From: an uncultured Eubacteriales bacterium
GTDB lineage: Bacteria; Bacillota; Clostridia; Oscillospirales; QAMX01
Assembly (NCBI GenBank): GCA_905205975.1
Contig: CAJLFQ010000009.1
Location: 1-47,905 of the forward strand
Length of the DNA stretch: 47,905 nucleotides
Reading direction: 5' to 3'
Shown: positions 1 through 6,906 of the stretch, in pieces
Position numbering within the stretch: the stretch's first letter is position 1
How the letters are laid out: the number at the start of each line of letters is the position of its first letter
The notes under the pieces: generated by a model
The model's database searches: none
Told to the model about the DNA's origin: nothing
Seen by the model: the letters and a program-made list of their open reading frames with translations, nothing else
Position numbers and translations under genes: made by a program

Positions 1-42
1 TCCGCAACCGCAAATCGCGAAAACCGGTGCAGAGAAACGAAA

Positions 43-129
43 TGGCGGAGAGAGTGGGATTCGAACCCACGGCTCTTTCGAGTCACTGGTTTTCAAGACC
101 AGCTCCTTAAACCGCTCGGACATCTCTCC
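43..129 (-). tRNA. tRNA-Ser (anticodon UGA)
   Basis: Read on the minus strand, a complete class II (long variable arm) serine tRNA of 87 nt including an encoded CCA end. The acceptor stem GGAGAGA/TCTCTCC pairs fully with discriminator G. The anticodon loop CTTGAAA carries TGA (plus-strand positions 93-95), reading UCA and related serine codons. The T-arm shows GGTTCGAATCC. A sigma-A-like promoter sits about 65 nt upstream. I am confident in the identity; the ends rest on stem pairing. Confidence 0.97.
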
Positions 130-192
130 ATGTGGGCTGAAGCCGTTCCGATTCGGCACTGAACCTGCCCGGAAATGACTCATCTGACGGAT

Positions 193-221
193 ATTATAAC
201 ATACAATTCTGCGTTTGTCAA
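193..221 (-). promoter_or_regulatory. sigma-A promoter for tRNA-Ser
   Basis: On the minus strand TTGACA (221-216) is followed after exactly 17 nt by TATAAT (198-193). It points at the tRNA-Ser gene. The -35 block is followed by AACG, as in several other promoters in this window. Confidence 0.85.
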
Positions 222-239
222 TCGCTTTTCCAAAATTTC

Positions 240-283
240 CGGGCAGAAACAGACCGAAACTTTTTGCAGCCTGCTCCTGCCCG
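240..283 (-). terminator. possible terminator after spoVAE
   Basis: Just past the spoVAE stop on the minus strand, CGGGCAG pairs with CTGCCCG across a loop of about 30 nt, followed by GAAATTTTGG. The U-run is short and the loop long, so this is a weak candidate. Confidence 0.3.
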
Positions 284-287
284 CAGT

Positions 288-647
288 TTATGACTTGTCG
301 CCCGGCTTTGCAACCAGCGCGATGAGGTATCCGAGAAACACAGCCGCTGTCACGCCGGCCGCCGTCGCCGTCAGGCCGCCGGTGATCGCGCCCAAAAAGC
401 CTTTGGCGGCAACCGCCTCCCGCACGCCTTTGGCGAGCGCATAGCCGAACCCGACAATTGGGACGGTTGCACCGGCGCCCGCAAAATCGACCACGCAGTC
501 ATACACGCCGACCGCCGTCAGCACGACGCCGGACACGACAAACAGGACGAGGACGCGCGCGGGCGTCAGTTTCGTTTTGTCGAGCAGAATCTGACCGACG
601 GCACAGATGGCGCCGCCAACAAGAAAAACCCACAACAGTTTCAGCAT
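288..647 (-). CDS. spoVAE: Stage V sporulation protein AE (SpoVAEb type)
   Basis: A 119-residue membrane protein of the SpoVA channel in the spore inner membrane, which imports dipicolinic acid during sporulation and releases it at germination. It is nearly all hydrophobic, with about four membrane segments; the FAGAGATVPIVGFGYALA stretch is characteristic of SpoVAC/SpoVAE. A longer reading frame extends upstream, but the start used here (MLKLLWVF) has AGGGAGGGG just before it and gives the usual family length. It begins 11 nt after the spoVAD stop. Sigma-G expression as part of the spoVA operon is expected. Confidence 0.95.
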   Translation of the reverse strand: MLKLLWVFLVGGAICAVGQILLDKTKLTPARVLVLFVVSGVVLTAVGVYDCVVDFAGAGATVPIVGFGYALAKGVREAVAAKGFLGAITGGLTATAAGVTAAVFLGYLIALVAKPGDKS

Positions 648-658
648 GAAACCCCTCC

Positions 659-1678
659 CTACTTCGTGTTCGACAGGACGACTGCATGGCAGATGCTCGG
701 GATGCTTTCCCCCTGCTGCGTCGTCAGTGTAGAGAGCAGTGCACCCGTTCCGGCAAACACCACCCGCTGCCAGCGGCCTGCACGCATCCCGTTCAGCACA
801 TACCCGCACAGCACAGCCGCAGAGCAGCCGCACCCGGAGCCGCCCATGTGGACATCCTGTTTTTCGGCATCGTAAATCATCACGCCGCAGTCCTGATATC
901 GTTCGCCCAGATCGACGCCGTCGGACAGGAACAGATCCCGGACGACGTCGCTGCCCAGCTTTGCGAGGTCGCCGGTCAGAATCAGGTCAAACGTCTCCGG
1001 GCCGCTGCCGGATTCGTCGAAAATCGCCTTCAGCGTTTCATATGCCGCCGGCGCCATGGCTGCGCCCATGTTGTTTGGGTCTTTGATTCCGGCATCGACG
1101 ATCTGCCCCGTCGCGACATGCGTTACATGCGGTCCGCTTCCGTCTGCCGACAGCAGAACGCATCCGGCTGCGGTCGCCGTCCACTGTGCCGTCGGTGTGC
1201 GCTGGCCGCCGTATTCCAGCGGCATCCGGTATTGCCGTTCTGCCGAGCAGAAATGCGAGCTGGTGATGGCCGCCGTATGCGCGGCAAACCCGCCGTCGAT
1301 CATCATTGCCGACAGGCCAAGACCCTCTGCCATCGTAGAGCACGCGCCGTACAGACCCAGAAACGGAAATCCCATGTCCCGCAGTGCAAAGCTTGACCCG
1401 ACGCACTGATTCAGGAGGTCGCCTGCAAACACATAATCCAGCGCCTGTGTACTCAGCGCCGCTTTCTGCATGGCCGCTTCCAGAGCAAGCGCCTGCATCC
1501 GGCTCTCCGCTTTTTCCCAGCTCTGTTCGCCGAACCGGGCATCCGCGCCAATCAAGTCAAAGCTGTCTTTCAGAGGGCCTTCGCCTTCCTTTTTCCCGAC
1601 AATACAGGCAGACCCGCAGACGGTCGGCGGATTCGTCAGCTTGACCGTATTGTGTCCCAATCGTTTTTCTGCACCCAT
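659..1678 (-). CDS. spoVAD: Stage V sporulation protein AD
   Basis: A 339-residue soluble member of the SpoVA complex with a thiolase/ketoacyl-synthase-like fold; the B. subtilis homologue is almost the same length and binds dipicolinic acid at the spore inner membrane. Family signatures are visible: NPPTVCGSACIVGKKEGEGP near the N-terminus, YGACSTMAEGL around the thiolase-like nucleophile region, GDLAKLGSDV, and a glycine-rich GGSGCGCSA segment near the C-terminus. The start ATG follows AAAGGAAAAACATC. It sits between spoVAC and spoVAE in the conserved order C-D-E. Confidence 0.97.
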   Translation of the reverse strand: MGAEKRLGHNTVKLTNPPTVCGSACIVGKKEGEGPLKDSFDLIGADARFGEQSWEKAESRMQALALEAAMQKAALSTQALDYVFAGDLLNQCVGSSFALRDMGFPFLGLYGACSTMAEGLGLSAMMIDGGFAAHTAAITSSHFCSAERQYRMPLEYGGQRTPTAQWTATAAGCVLLSADGSGPHVTHVATGQIVDAGIKDPNNMGAAMAPAAYETLKAIFDESGSGPETFDLILTGDLAKLGSDVVRDLFLSDGVDLGERYQDCGVMIYDAEKQDVHMGGSGCGCSAAVLCGYVLNGMRAGRWQRVVFAGTGALLSTLTTQQGESIPSICHAVVLSNTK

Positions 1679-1719
1679 GATGTTTTTCCTTTCCGCTTGT
1701 TTCGCGCCGCTGCTCCGTC

Positions 1720-2157
1720 TCAGCGGAAGATCAGCAGCAGCAAGCCGTAGATGACCGAAGATGTGATGCCGTAGACCAGTACCGGCCCGGCGACGACAAA
1801 CATCTTCGCAGCCAGCCCCAAAACAAGTCCTTCGCTTTTGAATTCCATCGCCGGAGAAACGATGGAATTTGCAAACCCCGTAATCGGCACGACGATTCCT
1901 GCGCCGACGTGTTTGGCGATGTCGTCATAGACGTGCAGACCGGTCAGGATGGCTGCGATTGCCACCAGCGTGATGGTCGCATACGTCGATGCATCCGGTT
2001 TCGCCGTCCCGAGCATCTGATACAGTCTGGACAGCAGATCGCCGATCACGCAGACCAGCCCGCCAAAGAGAAACGCAATCGTCACGTTTTTCAGGCTGTT
2101 TGTTTTGGGCGAATGATCGCCGATGTATGCTTCATATGATTCTTTTGTCATTTTCAT
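1720..2157 (-). CDS. spoVAC: Stage V sporulation protein AC
   Basis: A 145-residue integral membrane protein, the mechanosensitive channel subunit of the SpoVA complex. After a short polar N-terminus there are four or five hydrophobic segments. The signature HVGAGIVVPITGFANSIVSPAMEFKSEG is visible around residues 87-114 in pieces such as GAGIVVPITGFANS. It is first in the three-gene operon C-D-E, a minimal set (no spoVAA/AB/AF here). AAGGGAGGG lies about 10 nt before the ATG. A sigma-G-type promoter lies roughly 45-75 nt upstream. Confidence 0.96.
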   Translation of the reverse strand: MKMTKESYEAYIGDHSPKTNSLKNVTIAFLFGGLVCVIGDLLSRLYQMLGTAKPDASTYATITLVAIAAILTGLHVYDDIAKHVGAGIVVPITGFANSIVSPAMEFKSEGLVLGLAAKMFVVAGPVLVYGITSSVIYGLLLLIFR

Positions 2158-2183
2158 TTTTGAAAATCCCTCCCTTTCGGGTC

Positions 2184-2221
2184 AAAAAAAGCCTGCGCCG
2201 ATAGTATGATCGGTCACAGGC
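2184..2221 (-). terminator. intrinsic terminator upstream of spoVAC
   Basis: On the minus strand GCCTG-TGA-CCGAT, loop CATACT, ATCGG-CG-CAGGC is followed by seven T (2190-2184). It should stop read-through from the isochorismatase/csaB genes. The sigma-G -10 element lies in the loop and adjoining stem, so transcripts started there lack the 5' arm and escape termination. Confidence 0.8.
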
Positions 2222-2232
2222 GTTTCTATTCG
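2202..2232 (-). promoter_or_regulatory. sigma-G promoter for spoVA operon
   Basis: On the minus strand CGAATA (2232-2227), an 18-nt spacer, then CATACTA (2208-2202). The classic sigma-G consensus is TGAATA, 17-18 nt, CATACTA, so only one base differs. Forespore sigma-G control is what is known for spoVA in Bacillus. It overlaps an intrinsic terminator. Confidence 0.75.
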
Positions 2233-2284
2233 TTTTGGGATACAGTTTTCATTCGTTATGCTTGGTGCAGCAGGCAAAAATCAG

Positions 2285-2319
2285 GAAAGGGCTGTCATAC
2301 ACAGGCGGCAAGCCCTTTC
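2285..2319 (-). terminator. hairpin downstream of isochorismatase gene
   Basis: Nine-base-pair inverted repeat GAAAGGGCT / AGCCCTTTC with a 17-nt loop. On the minus strand it is followed within a few bases by ATTTTTG, so it may be a first weak terminator before the stronger one at 2184-2221. Confidence 0.45.
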
Positions 2320-2376
2320 ATCAGTCTGAGCAATGGATGCGTAACGATCTGTCTGACTTTTTTGAGGGGCTTTCGC

Positions 2377-2898
2377 TCAGGCGTTCCCGGCTGCTTCCAG
2401 AATTTCAATCTGGCACGGCTTCATGGCTTCCAGCGCGCGCCGGTGACTTTCCGGCGTAACGCCTGCGCAGCAGGCGGCGTCGACAACGATCGGCGTTTCC
2501 GGCAGGGCCGCGCGTAGGAGCATGGCATTGGCCAGCACGCAGATATCTGTGCAGAGACCGATGAGCGTTACCCGCTCGACCGATTCTCCCCGCAGGCGTT
2601 CAGCCAGCGCCATGCTGCCGAAGGTCGGTTTATCAATCGGCGGTTCCGTCCGGAGCGCCTCCATCATCGGATGCAGCTGCCAGCCGTCCGTATTGCGGAT
2701 GCAGTGCGGAACCGGCAGTTTCCGGCCTTCCTGCGTCTCCAGATAGTTGGCTTCATGCGTATCGCGCGTGAAAAGCACGCGCCCGGGAAATGACCGGATG
2801 CGCGCCGCGACAGCTGGGACAATCGCCTCCGCTTCGGCTGTTCCAAGCGCGCCGGTGATAAAATCGTTCTGCATATCGACGACAATCAAATATTCCAT
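2377..2898 (-). CDS. Isochorismatase-family cysteine hydrolase
   Basis: A 173-residue cytosolic hydrolase of the isochorismatase/nicotinamidase superfamily. The catalytic triad is visible: Asp in VVDMQNDF near the N-terminus, Lys in IDKPTFGS, and the nucleophile Cys in GLCTDICV. The pattern resembles nicotinamidases (PncA-like), but substrate cannot be read from sequence. The start MEYLIVVD is preferred over one eight codons upstream because AGGGAGG lies between the two candidates. It follows csaB by 38 nt, so the two are probably cotranscribed. Confidence 0.9.
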   Translation of the reverse strand: MEYLIVVDMQNDFITGALGTAEAEAIVPAVAARIRSFPGRVLFTRDTHEANYLETQEGRKLPVPHCIRNTDGWQLHPMMEALRTEPPIDKPTFGSMALAERLRGESVERVTLIGLCTDICVLANAMLLRAALPETPIVVDAACCAGVTPESHRRALEAMKPCQIEILEAAGNA

Positions 2899-2936
2899 CG
2901 GTTCGTTCAGGCCTCCCTGCATATGTCAATTGGTCT

Positions 2937-4403
2937 TTATTCTGTGAGGAAATCGTTGAGAATCGTTTCGCCTGCATCGTCTGGCGTCGGGACAAAGCGC
3001 CTGTCCTTTTGCCGCAGGGCTCCATCCGCCGCTTCCAGCAGATCCTCCGCACAGGCGAGGTCATAGTCGACGCAGGCGCTGCTCCCGGCGTCCGACAGGA
3101 AGGCGCGGATTTTGATATCGTATGAAACGCCGACAAACGGCGTTTGGGCGAGACAGGCGGCAATCAGGGCGTGCAGACGCATGGAAATCACCAGATCGGC
3201 GTGCTGAATGACGTCATATGCGCCCGCAAATGTCATCGGCTCCCGCAGCAGCAAATATGGCGCGTGCAGCATGGCAGCCGCTTCTTCGGCGGCAGGCAGG
3301 TCTTTGGCGGGCTCCATCGGCAGAAAAACCGGCTGAAGGCCGCGTTCCCGCCAGAGCTGCGTGGCGGCCGCCGCCAACACGGGCAGAAAGGATGCGTCTC
3401 GCGTCCACGGGCGGATGGCGTACACGGCATACCGGCCTTCGGGGCGCGCCCCGCAAAACGCGCCGGTCATCATCTCCGGGCGGAGCGAAAATGCGGCGTC
3501 GCGCATGGAAAAGACCGGCGGGCGGGTGACGCCAAGCGCTGTCAGCTCTGCTTTTGAGGCGCCGTCGCGCACGGCGATGGCTTCCGCGCAGCGGTTCAGC
3601 ACCGCAGCCGTTTTCCTGCGGTCGCTTTTGCCGGTAATCGGACCGATTCCGCAGCTGTAGAGCAGGACGCGTGCCCCCAGATGATGCGCCAGCCGGATCA
3701 TCATCAAATAATAGCGCAGTGAGCGCGAACTGGTGAGATTGGTCAGCAGCGTGCCGCCGCCGCTGATGAAAAAGCGCGTCTGCAAGAGCAGCGGGATCAG
3801 GCGGTTCAGCGCAAAGGAATGCACCGCATCAACGCCGTGCGTCAGGCGCGTTTCCGCCGGATTGCGGGAAATCACGGTGATGCGGCGATCCGGCGCCAGC
3901 CGGCGCAGGTCGGCCAGGATGGCTGTGAGCATGGCGTCGTCGCCCAGATTGCCGAGGCCGTAGGAACCGCAGACGACGATGCCTTTTTCCGGCTTTCCCG
4001 CCTGTCTGCGGCGTGCAGTCGTTTCCGCGGCGGTTTGCGCTTCTGAAAGCCAAAAAAGCCGGAAGGGATCCGCTCCGGCTGTCAGGGCTGTCCGGCGCTG
4101 CGTTTCATCGGTACAGAGCACGGCGTCAAACGAATGCCACGGCACAGGCGTCTTCCCCTGCGGGCAGAAAACCGCCAGAACGGGCCGAACCACATGGGCT
4201 TTTTGAAGGGCACGCAGCACAAAAAGGCCGGTTTGAACCCCGGCCTCTCCGATACAAAAAACACCCCCGGCATCGCCTTTGAGAACCTGCGCTGCGCAGT
4301 CTGCTCCGGCTTTTAGAATGCCGTCAAACTGAATGCCTGCGCGTTCCAGTGCGGCCAAGGCTTCTGCCGCGCCCGCGCCGCCGGAAATACAGACCAGCTT
4401 CAT
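2937..4403 (-). CDS. csaB: Polysaccharide pyruvyl transferase CsaB, with N-terminal extension
   Basis: A 488-residue enzyme expected to transfer pyruvate from phosphoenolpyruvate onto the secondary cell-wall polymer. The ketal-pyruvylated polymer is the known ligand of SLH domains. The transferase domain begins near residue 141 with GIVVCGSYGLGNLGDDAML, the family's N-terminal nucleotide-sugar-like motif, and continues to ISMRLHALIAA near the C-terminus, a conserved active-site histidine region. About 140 residues precede that domain, more than in typical CsaB proteins of about 360 residues. The start MKLVCISGG follows AGGCGG. An SLH protein is encoded at 11018-20602. Confidence 0.9.
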   Translation of the reverse strand: MKLVCISGGAGAAEALAALERAGIQFDGILKAGADCAAQVLKGDAGGVFCIGEAGVQTGLFVLRALQKAHVVRPVLAVFCPQGKTPVPWHSFDAVLCTDETQRRTALTAGADPFRLFWLSEAQTAAETTARRRQAGKPEKGIVVCGSYGLGNLGDDAMLTAILADLRRLAPDRRITVISRNPAETRLTHGVDAVHSFALNRLIPLLLQTRFFISGGGTLLTNLTSSRSLRYYLMMIRLAHHLGARVLLYSCGIGPITGKSDRRKTAAVLNRCAEAIAVRDGASKAELTALGVTRPPVFSMRDAAFSLRPEMMTGAFCGARPEGRYAVYAIRPWTRDASFLPVLAAAATQLWRERGLQPVFLPMEPAKDLPAAEEAAAMLHAPYLLLREPMTFAGAYDVIQHADLVISMRLHALIAACLAQTPFVGVSYDIKIRAFLSDAGSSACVDYDLACAEDLLEAADGALRQKDRRFVPTPDDAGETILNDFLTE

Positions 4404-4530
4404 GCTGCATCCGCCTAACACTTTGAGAGTTTTGTCTGACGCAATCAAAAATCAAGTTGTTCCCCGCGATAAGGCCGTGTCCGCCGAAAATAACCTGCAC
4501 ATGATCGTCCAGGTGGGCAACCTGTCTCCC

Positions 4531-4559
4531 ATTTTACCACTTCCAACTTCCATCCGCAA
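4531..4559 (-). promoter_or_regulatory. possible sigma-A promoter for csaB
   Basis: On the minus strand TTGCGG (4559-4554), 17 nt, TAAAAT (4536-4531), giving a leader of roughly 120 nt before csaB. The two hexamers are moderate matches. Confidence 0.5.
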
Positions 4560-4665
4560 ACGGCAGACGGGAGGCCTGCGAACCATGGGAGAACGCGGAA
4601 TCCCTTTTCTTTGTTTTGTGGGTTAAAAACAAACGAATCACGCACCACGCAGGGAACAAAAGCGA

Positions 4666-4989
4666 TTATTCTTCGTCGTCGCTGAAATCGACGTCTTCGC
4701 CGCCCTCGTCTTCGGCTTCGAGGCGTTCGACGAACAGGTTGAAGATCGTATCGAGCAGATCGTCATCGTCGATGGTGACGAGCATGTCTTCGCCGTCTTC
4801 CGGTTCCACTTTCAGAATGATCAGCTCAGCCGAGTCTTCGTCCAGCACTTCTTCCGGCGTATCGTTCGCCTGAACAAACGCCATGTACGTTTCGCCTTCG
4901 TATTCCAGGGTATCAAGATGTTCCAGTTCGACTTCGTTGCCTTCTTCATCGGTCAGCGTAATGAAATCGTTTCCATATTCTTCGCTCAT
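4666..4989 (-). CDS. DUF1292 family acidic protein
   Basis: A 107-residue, very acidic small protein. DITLTDEEGNE-type N-terminus (here FITLTDEEGNEVELEHLDTL), a central YEGETYMAFVQA and LIILKVEPEDGEDM followed by an acidic tail match the DUF1292 family common in Bacillota, often beside yrzL/ruvX-type genes. Its biochemical role is unknown. The ATG follows AGGAGGATTCTG and the gene has its own consensus promoter about 100 nt upstream. The tail of Asp and Glu residues (EDEGGEDVDFSDDEE) is low-complexity. Confidence 0.88.
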   Translation of the reverse strand: MSEEYGNDFITLTDEEGNEVELEHLDTLEYEGETYMAFVQANDTPEEVLDEDSAELIILKVEPEDGEDMLVTIDDDDLLDTIFNLFVERLEAEDEGGEDVDFSDDEE

Positions 4990-5087
4990 CAGAATCCTCC
5001 TGACGGCCGTTTTTGCGGGAAAAACCGCAAAATTCCGACCTGTTTCTGTCGCCCGGCACGGCGTACAGCCTTCTCCGGGACGACTCT

Positions 5088-5116
5088 ATTATACCATATT
5101 TGCCGTTCGATTTCAA
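5088..5116 (-). promoter_or_regulatory. sigma-A promoter for the DUF1292 gene
   Basis: On the minus strand TTGAAA (5116-5111), 17 nt, TATAAT (5093-5088), about 95 nt upstream of the DUF1292 start. Confidence 0.82.
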
Positions 5117-5281
5117 ACCCCTGCCGAAAAAACCGTTCGACGCTTCCCGGCCTTTTCCGCGCCTGCACACGGGCAGCCCCGGCTGCATAGGATGAACAGG
5201 CAAAAGCTCCGGTGATGCGCCCGCCCATTTGGTTCGCGGGAGCGTTTTCACAGTTTGGGCGGAGCGGCGCCGTTTCGATAG

Positions 5282-5316
5282 ACGCCGCAGAACCGAAGCA
5301 TTCGGTTCTGCGGCGT
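5282..5316 (-). terminator. 16-bp hairpin after the PHP gene
   Basis: ACGCCGCAGAACCGAA pairs perfectly with TTCGGTTCTGCGGCGT around a 3-nt loop, starting a few bases after the PHP stop. There is no U-run on the minus strand (CTATCGAAAC follows), so it may be a terminator of the stem-only kind or an mRNA 3'-end stabilizer. Confidence 0.55.
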
Positions 5317-5323
5317 TCACTGA

Positions 5324-6076
5324 TTATCCGAGCAGGATTGTTTTCATCTGTTCGACACGGCTCCGGGTATCGATTGCTTCGAGCGAATGCGCATCCGTCC
5401 CAAAGTGGAAAAAGGTTCCCGCTTCTTTTCCGATGTGCCAGAGGCGCCGGTAGAAAACCGGATCGCTTTCCACGGCGCCGGTGTTGATTTCCCATGCCGT
5501 ATGCGTTTTGCGCCCCAATTCGGAAAGCTCGCCCAGCTCGTTGTCGGTGATCGCAGCGGTTACGTCCGCCGCCTCCAGCGTCCGGACGAATTTGCCCATG
5601 AACGGATGCGCGATGCAGTCGGCGCGTTCCGCTTCCATGAGCAGCCGGATCGACTCGATTTGAAAGACCGCATATCCGCGCGGTGTTCGCTCTGCCGGAT
5701 GCTCCCAGAACCCCATCTGAAAATGGTTGCACGTATAGAGCCGGTAATCGAGCGCCGCTGCGGTTTCCGCCGATTCCAGCTGCTTCCCGACGCCGTAATT
5801 GGAGAGTTCGGCGCCAAAAAGGATTTTCGGCTTCCGTTCGATTTTTTCCGCCTGGCGCTTCAGATAGCGAATCTGCGCCAGATAGCATTCGTCATATTCC
5901 GGGAAGTTATAATGATCCGTCAGCGCAATCATCTCGATGCCGTCTGCAACCGCCTGTGCCGCGATGGCGTCAATCAGCATATCCGCACGGGCACAGCGCG
6001 AAAACGCCGTGTGAATGTGCAGGTTATACCGCGCCAGCTCGTCCAGATCGTAGACCGGCGTCTTGTAAATCTTCAT
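5324..6076 (-). CDS. PHP-domain metal-dependent hydrolase
   Basis: A 250-residue protein of the polymerase-and-histidinol-phosphatase superfamily. Metal-binding motifs appear in the expected order: NLHIHTAFSRCARAD near residue 18, ALTDHYNF near residue 51, FGAELSNYG near residue 87, CNHFQM, ADCIAHPFMGKF and FHFGTDAHS near the C-terminus. Relatives include histidinol phosphatase and nucleoside/phosphoester phosphatases; the exact substrate is not evident. The ATG follows AAAAGGAGATGAACCG. It is monocistronic, with its own promoter and downstream hairpin. Confidence 0.9.
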   Translation of the reverse strand: MKIYKTPVYDLDELARYNLHIHTAFSRCARADMLIDAIAAQAVADGIEMIALTDHYNFPEYDECYLAQIRYLKRQAEKIERKPKILFGAELSNYGVGKQLESAETAAALDYRLYTCNHFQMGFWEHPAERTPRGYAVFQIESIRLLMEAERADCIAHPFMGKFVRTLEAADVTAAITDNELGELSELGRKTHTAWEINTGAVESDPVFYRRLWHIGKEAGTFFHFGTDAHSLEAIDTRSRVEQMKTILLG

Positions 6077-6103
6077 CGGTTCATCTCCTTTTCATCTCTG
6101 GTC

Positions 6104-6132
6104 ATGATACCGCATTCTGCCCGGTTTGTCAA
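6104..6132 (-). promoter_or_regulatory. sigma-A promoter for the PHP gene
   Basis: On the minus strand TTGACA (6132-6127), 17 nt, TATCAT (6109-6104), placed between the glmS remnant and the PHP start. Confidence 0.8.
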
Positions 6133-6136
6133 GCCC

Positions 6137-6513
6137 CTATTCGACGGTCACGCTTTTGGCCAGATTGCGCATCGACGTCACAGCCGCGGCAGACGGCCGT
6201 ATAATAGGCATAAAGCTGAACCGGGATAACCGCCGCCAGCGGGAGAAGCATCGGTTCCGTTTCAGGGATCCGGATCGCCGTGCGTCGCCCAGCGCGTATG
6301 ACCGATGCCGACCATACCCGGCGGCGTGCCGTCTTTTCGGAGTTTTTCCCGCAGGTTTCTGAGGCGCCCTTTTGTTTTTTTAATCCGGACGGTTCCATGA
6401 TCCGAGACGGCGATTCCCGCAGAATCATACCCGCGGTACTCCAGCTTTTCCAGACCTTCCAACAGCACGGACGCCGCTTGGCGTTCCCCTGCATATCCTT
6501 CAATGCCACACAA
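6137..6513 (-). pseudogene. glmS: glmS remnant with large internal deletion
   Basis: The minus strand opens with MCGIEGYAGERQAASVLLEG and continues through LEYRGYDSAGIAV to GIGHTRWATHGD, which is the N-terminal glutaminase domain of glucosamine-6-phosphate synthase with catalytic Cys2. Directly after it, in a shifted frame, comes EPMLLPLAAVIPVQLYAYY and RGCDVD, then after another shift RNLAKSVTVE and a stop, the C-terminus of the same enzyme. About 480 of the roughly 600 residues are missing. A short deletion around GAT-G-CGC explains the second frame change. A functional copy elsewhere is expected, since the product is needed for peptidoglycan. Confidence 0.88.
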
Positions 6514-6546
6514 TTTTCCGGCCGTTTGTCAACTTCTTTTTGAGGC

Positions 6547-6575
6547 TTGACAAACGACAGAGTTTATGGTATACT
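6547..6575 (+). promoter_or_regulatory. sigma-A promoter for the T-box transcript
   Basis: TTGACA (6547-6552), 17 nt, TATACT (6570-6575), directly upstream of the T-box leader and pointing at the acyl-CoA synthetase gene. Confidence 0.88.
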
Positions 6576-6599
6576 ATTTCAAAATCGGATTTTGTCAAA

Positions 6600-6866
6600 C
6601 GCGTTGCCGGAGATGTCGGCGGACTGCGGAACCCTCCCTCAGAGAGCCTTCGGTTGGTGTGAGAAGGCATTGGGCTTGCGTCCTTCGCGCTCACTCCCGA
6701 GCGGTGCCGCAGAGAGTCTGTTGTTTTTGACACGGATGCGTAAGCGGCAACGGAGCAATGCACGTTACAGCATTCAATGAGGCGGCTTCGGCCGCAAAGT
6801 CAGGGTGGTACCGCGCAGGTGTTTTTTGCGCCTCTTTTGCCTTTTGGCAAAAGGGGCTTTTTCTTT
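6600..6866 (+). promoter_or_regulatory. T-box riboswitch leader, probable leucine specifier
   Basis: The hallmark T-box AGGGTGGTACCGCG is at 6802-6815. The distal part of Stem I is clear: AGAGAGCC, then a GCCTTC/GAAGGC helix enclosing GGTTGGTGTGA (about 6641-6668). The 3' side of the specifier loop appears as CTC followed by A and CTCCCGAGC (CTC at 6690-6692), which would read leucine. The TGGT bulge (6806-6809) ends in T and would pair with discriminator A, as in tRNA-Leu. The terminator GCCTCTTTTGCC/GGCAAAAGGGGC plus T-run (6830-6866) follows. Uncharged tRNA would favour the antiterminator and allow transcription of the gene 40 nt on. The leucine reading is less certain than the T-box itself. 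Confidence 0.93.
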
Positions 6867-6906
6867 TGCCATCCGATGGAATCTCTATTGCAAGCGGGGA
6901 AACAAA

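Larger units (their letters stand above)
4990..5323. other. intergenic region between DUF1292 and PHP genes
   Basis: A 334-nt gap that holds the DUF1292 promoter (5088-5116) and a long hairpin just past the PHP gene stop (5282-5316). I see no convincing coding frame with a ribosome binding site in the rest. Confidence 0.6.

Noticed and set aside
4449..4665. Possible small gene between csaB and DUF1292
   Set aside because: Frames lack ribosome binding sites; the stretch contains a plausible csaB promoter only.
6805..6906. Upstream extension of the acyl-CoA synthetase frame
   Set aside because: It would place coding sequence across the T-box motif and its terminator; the ATG at 6907 fits the family length.
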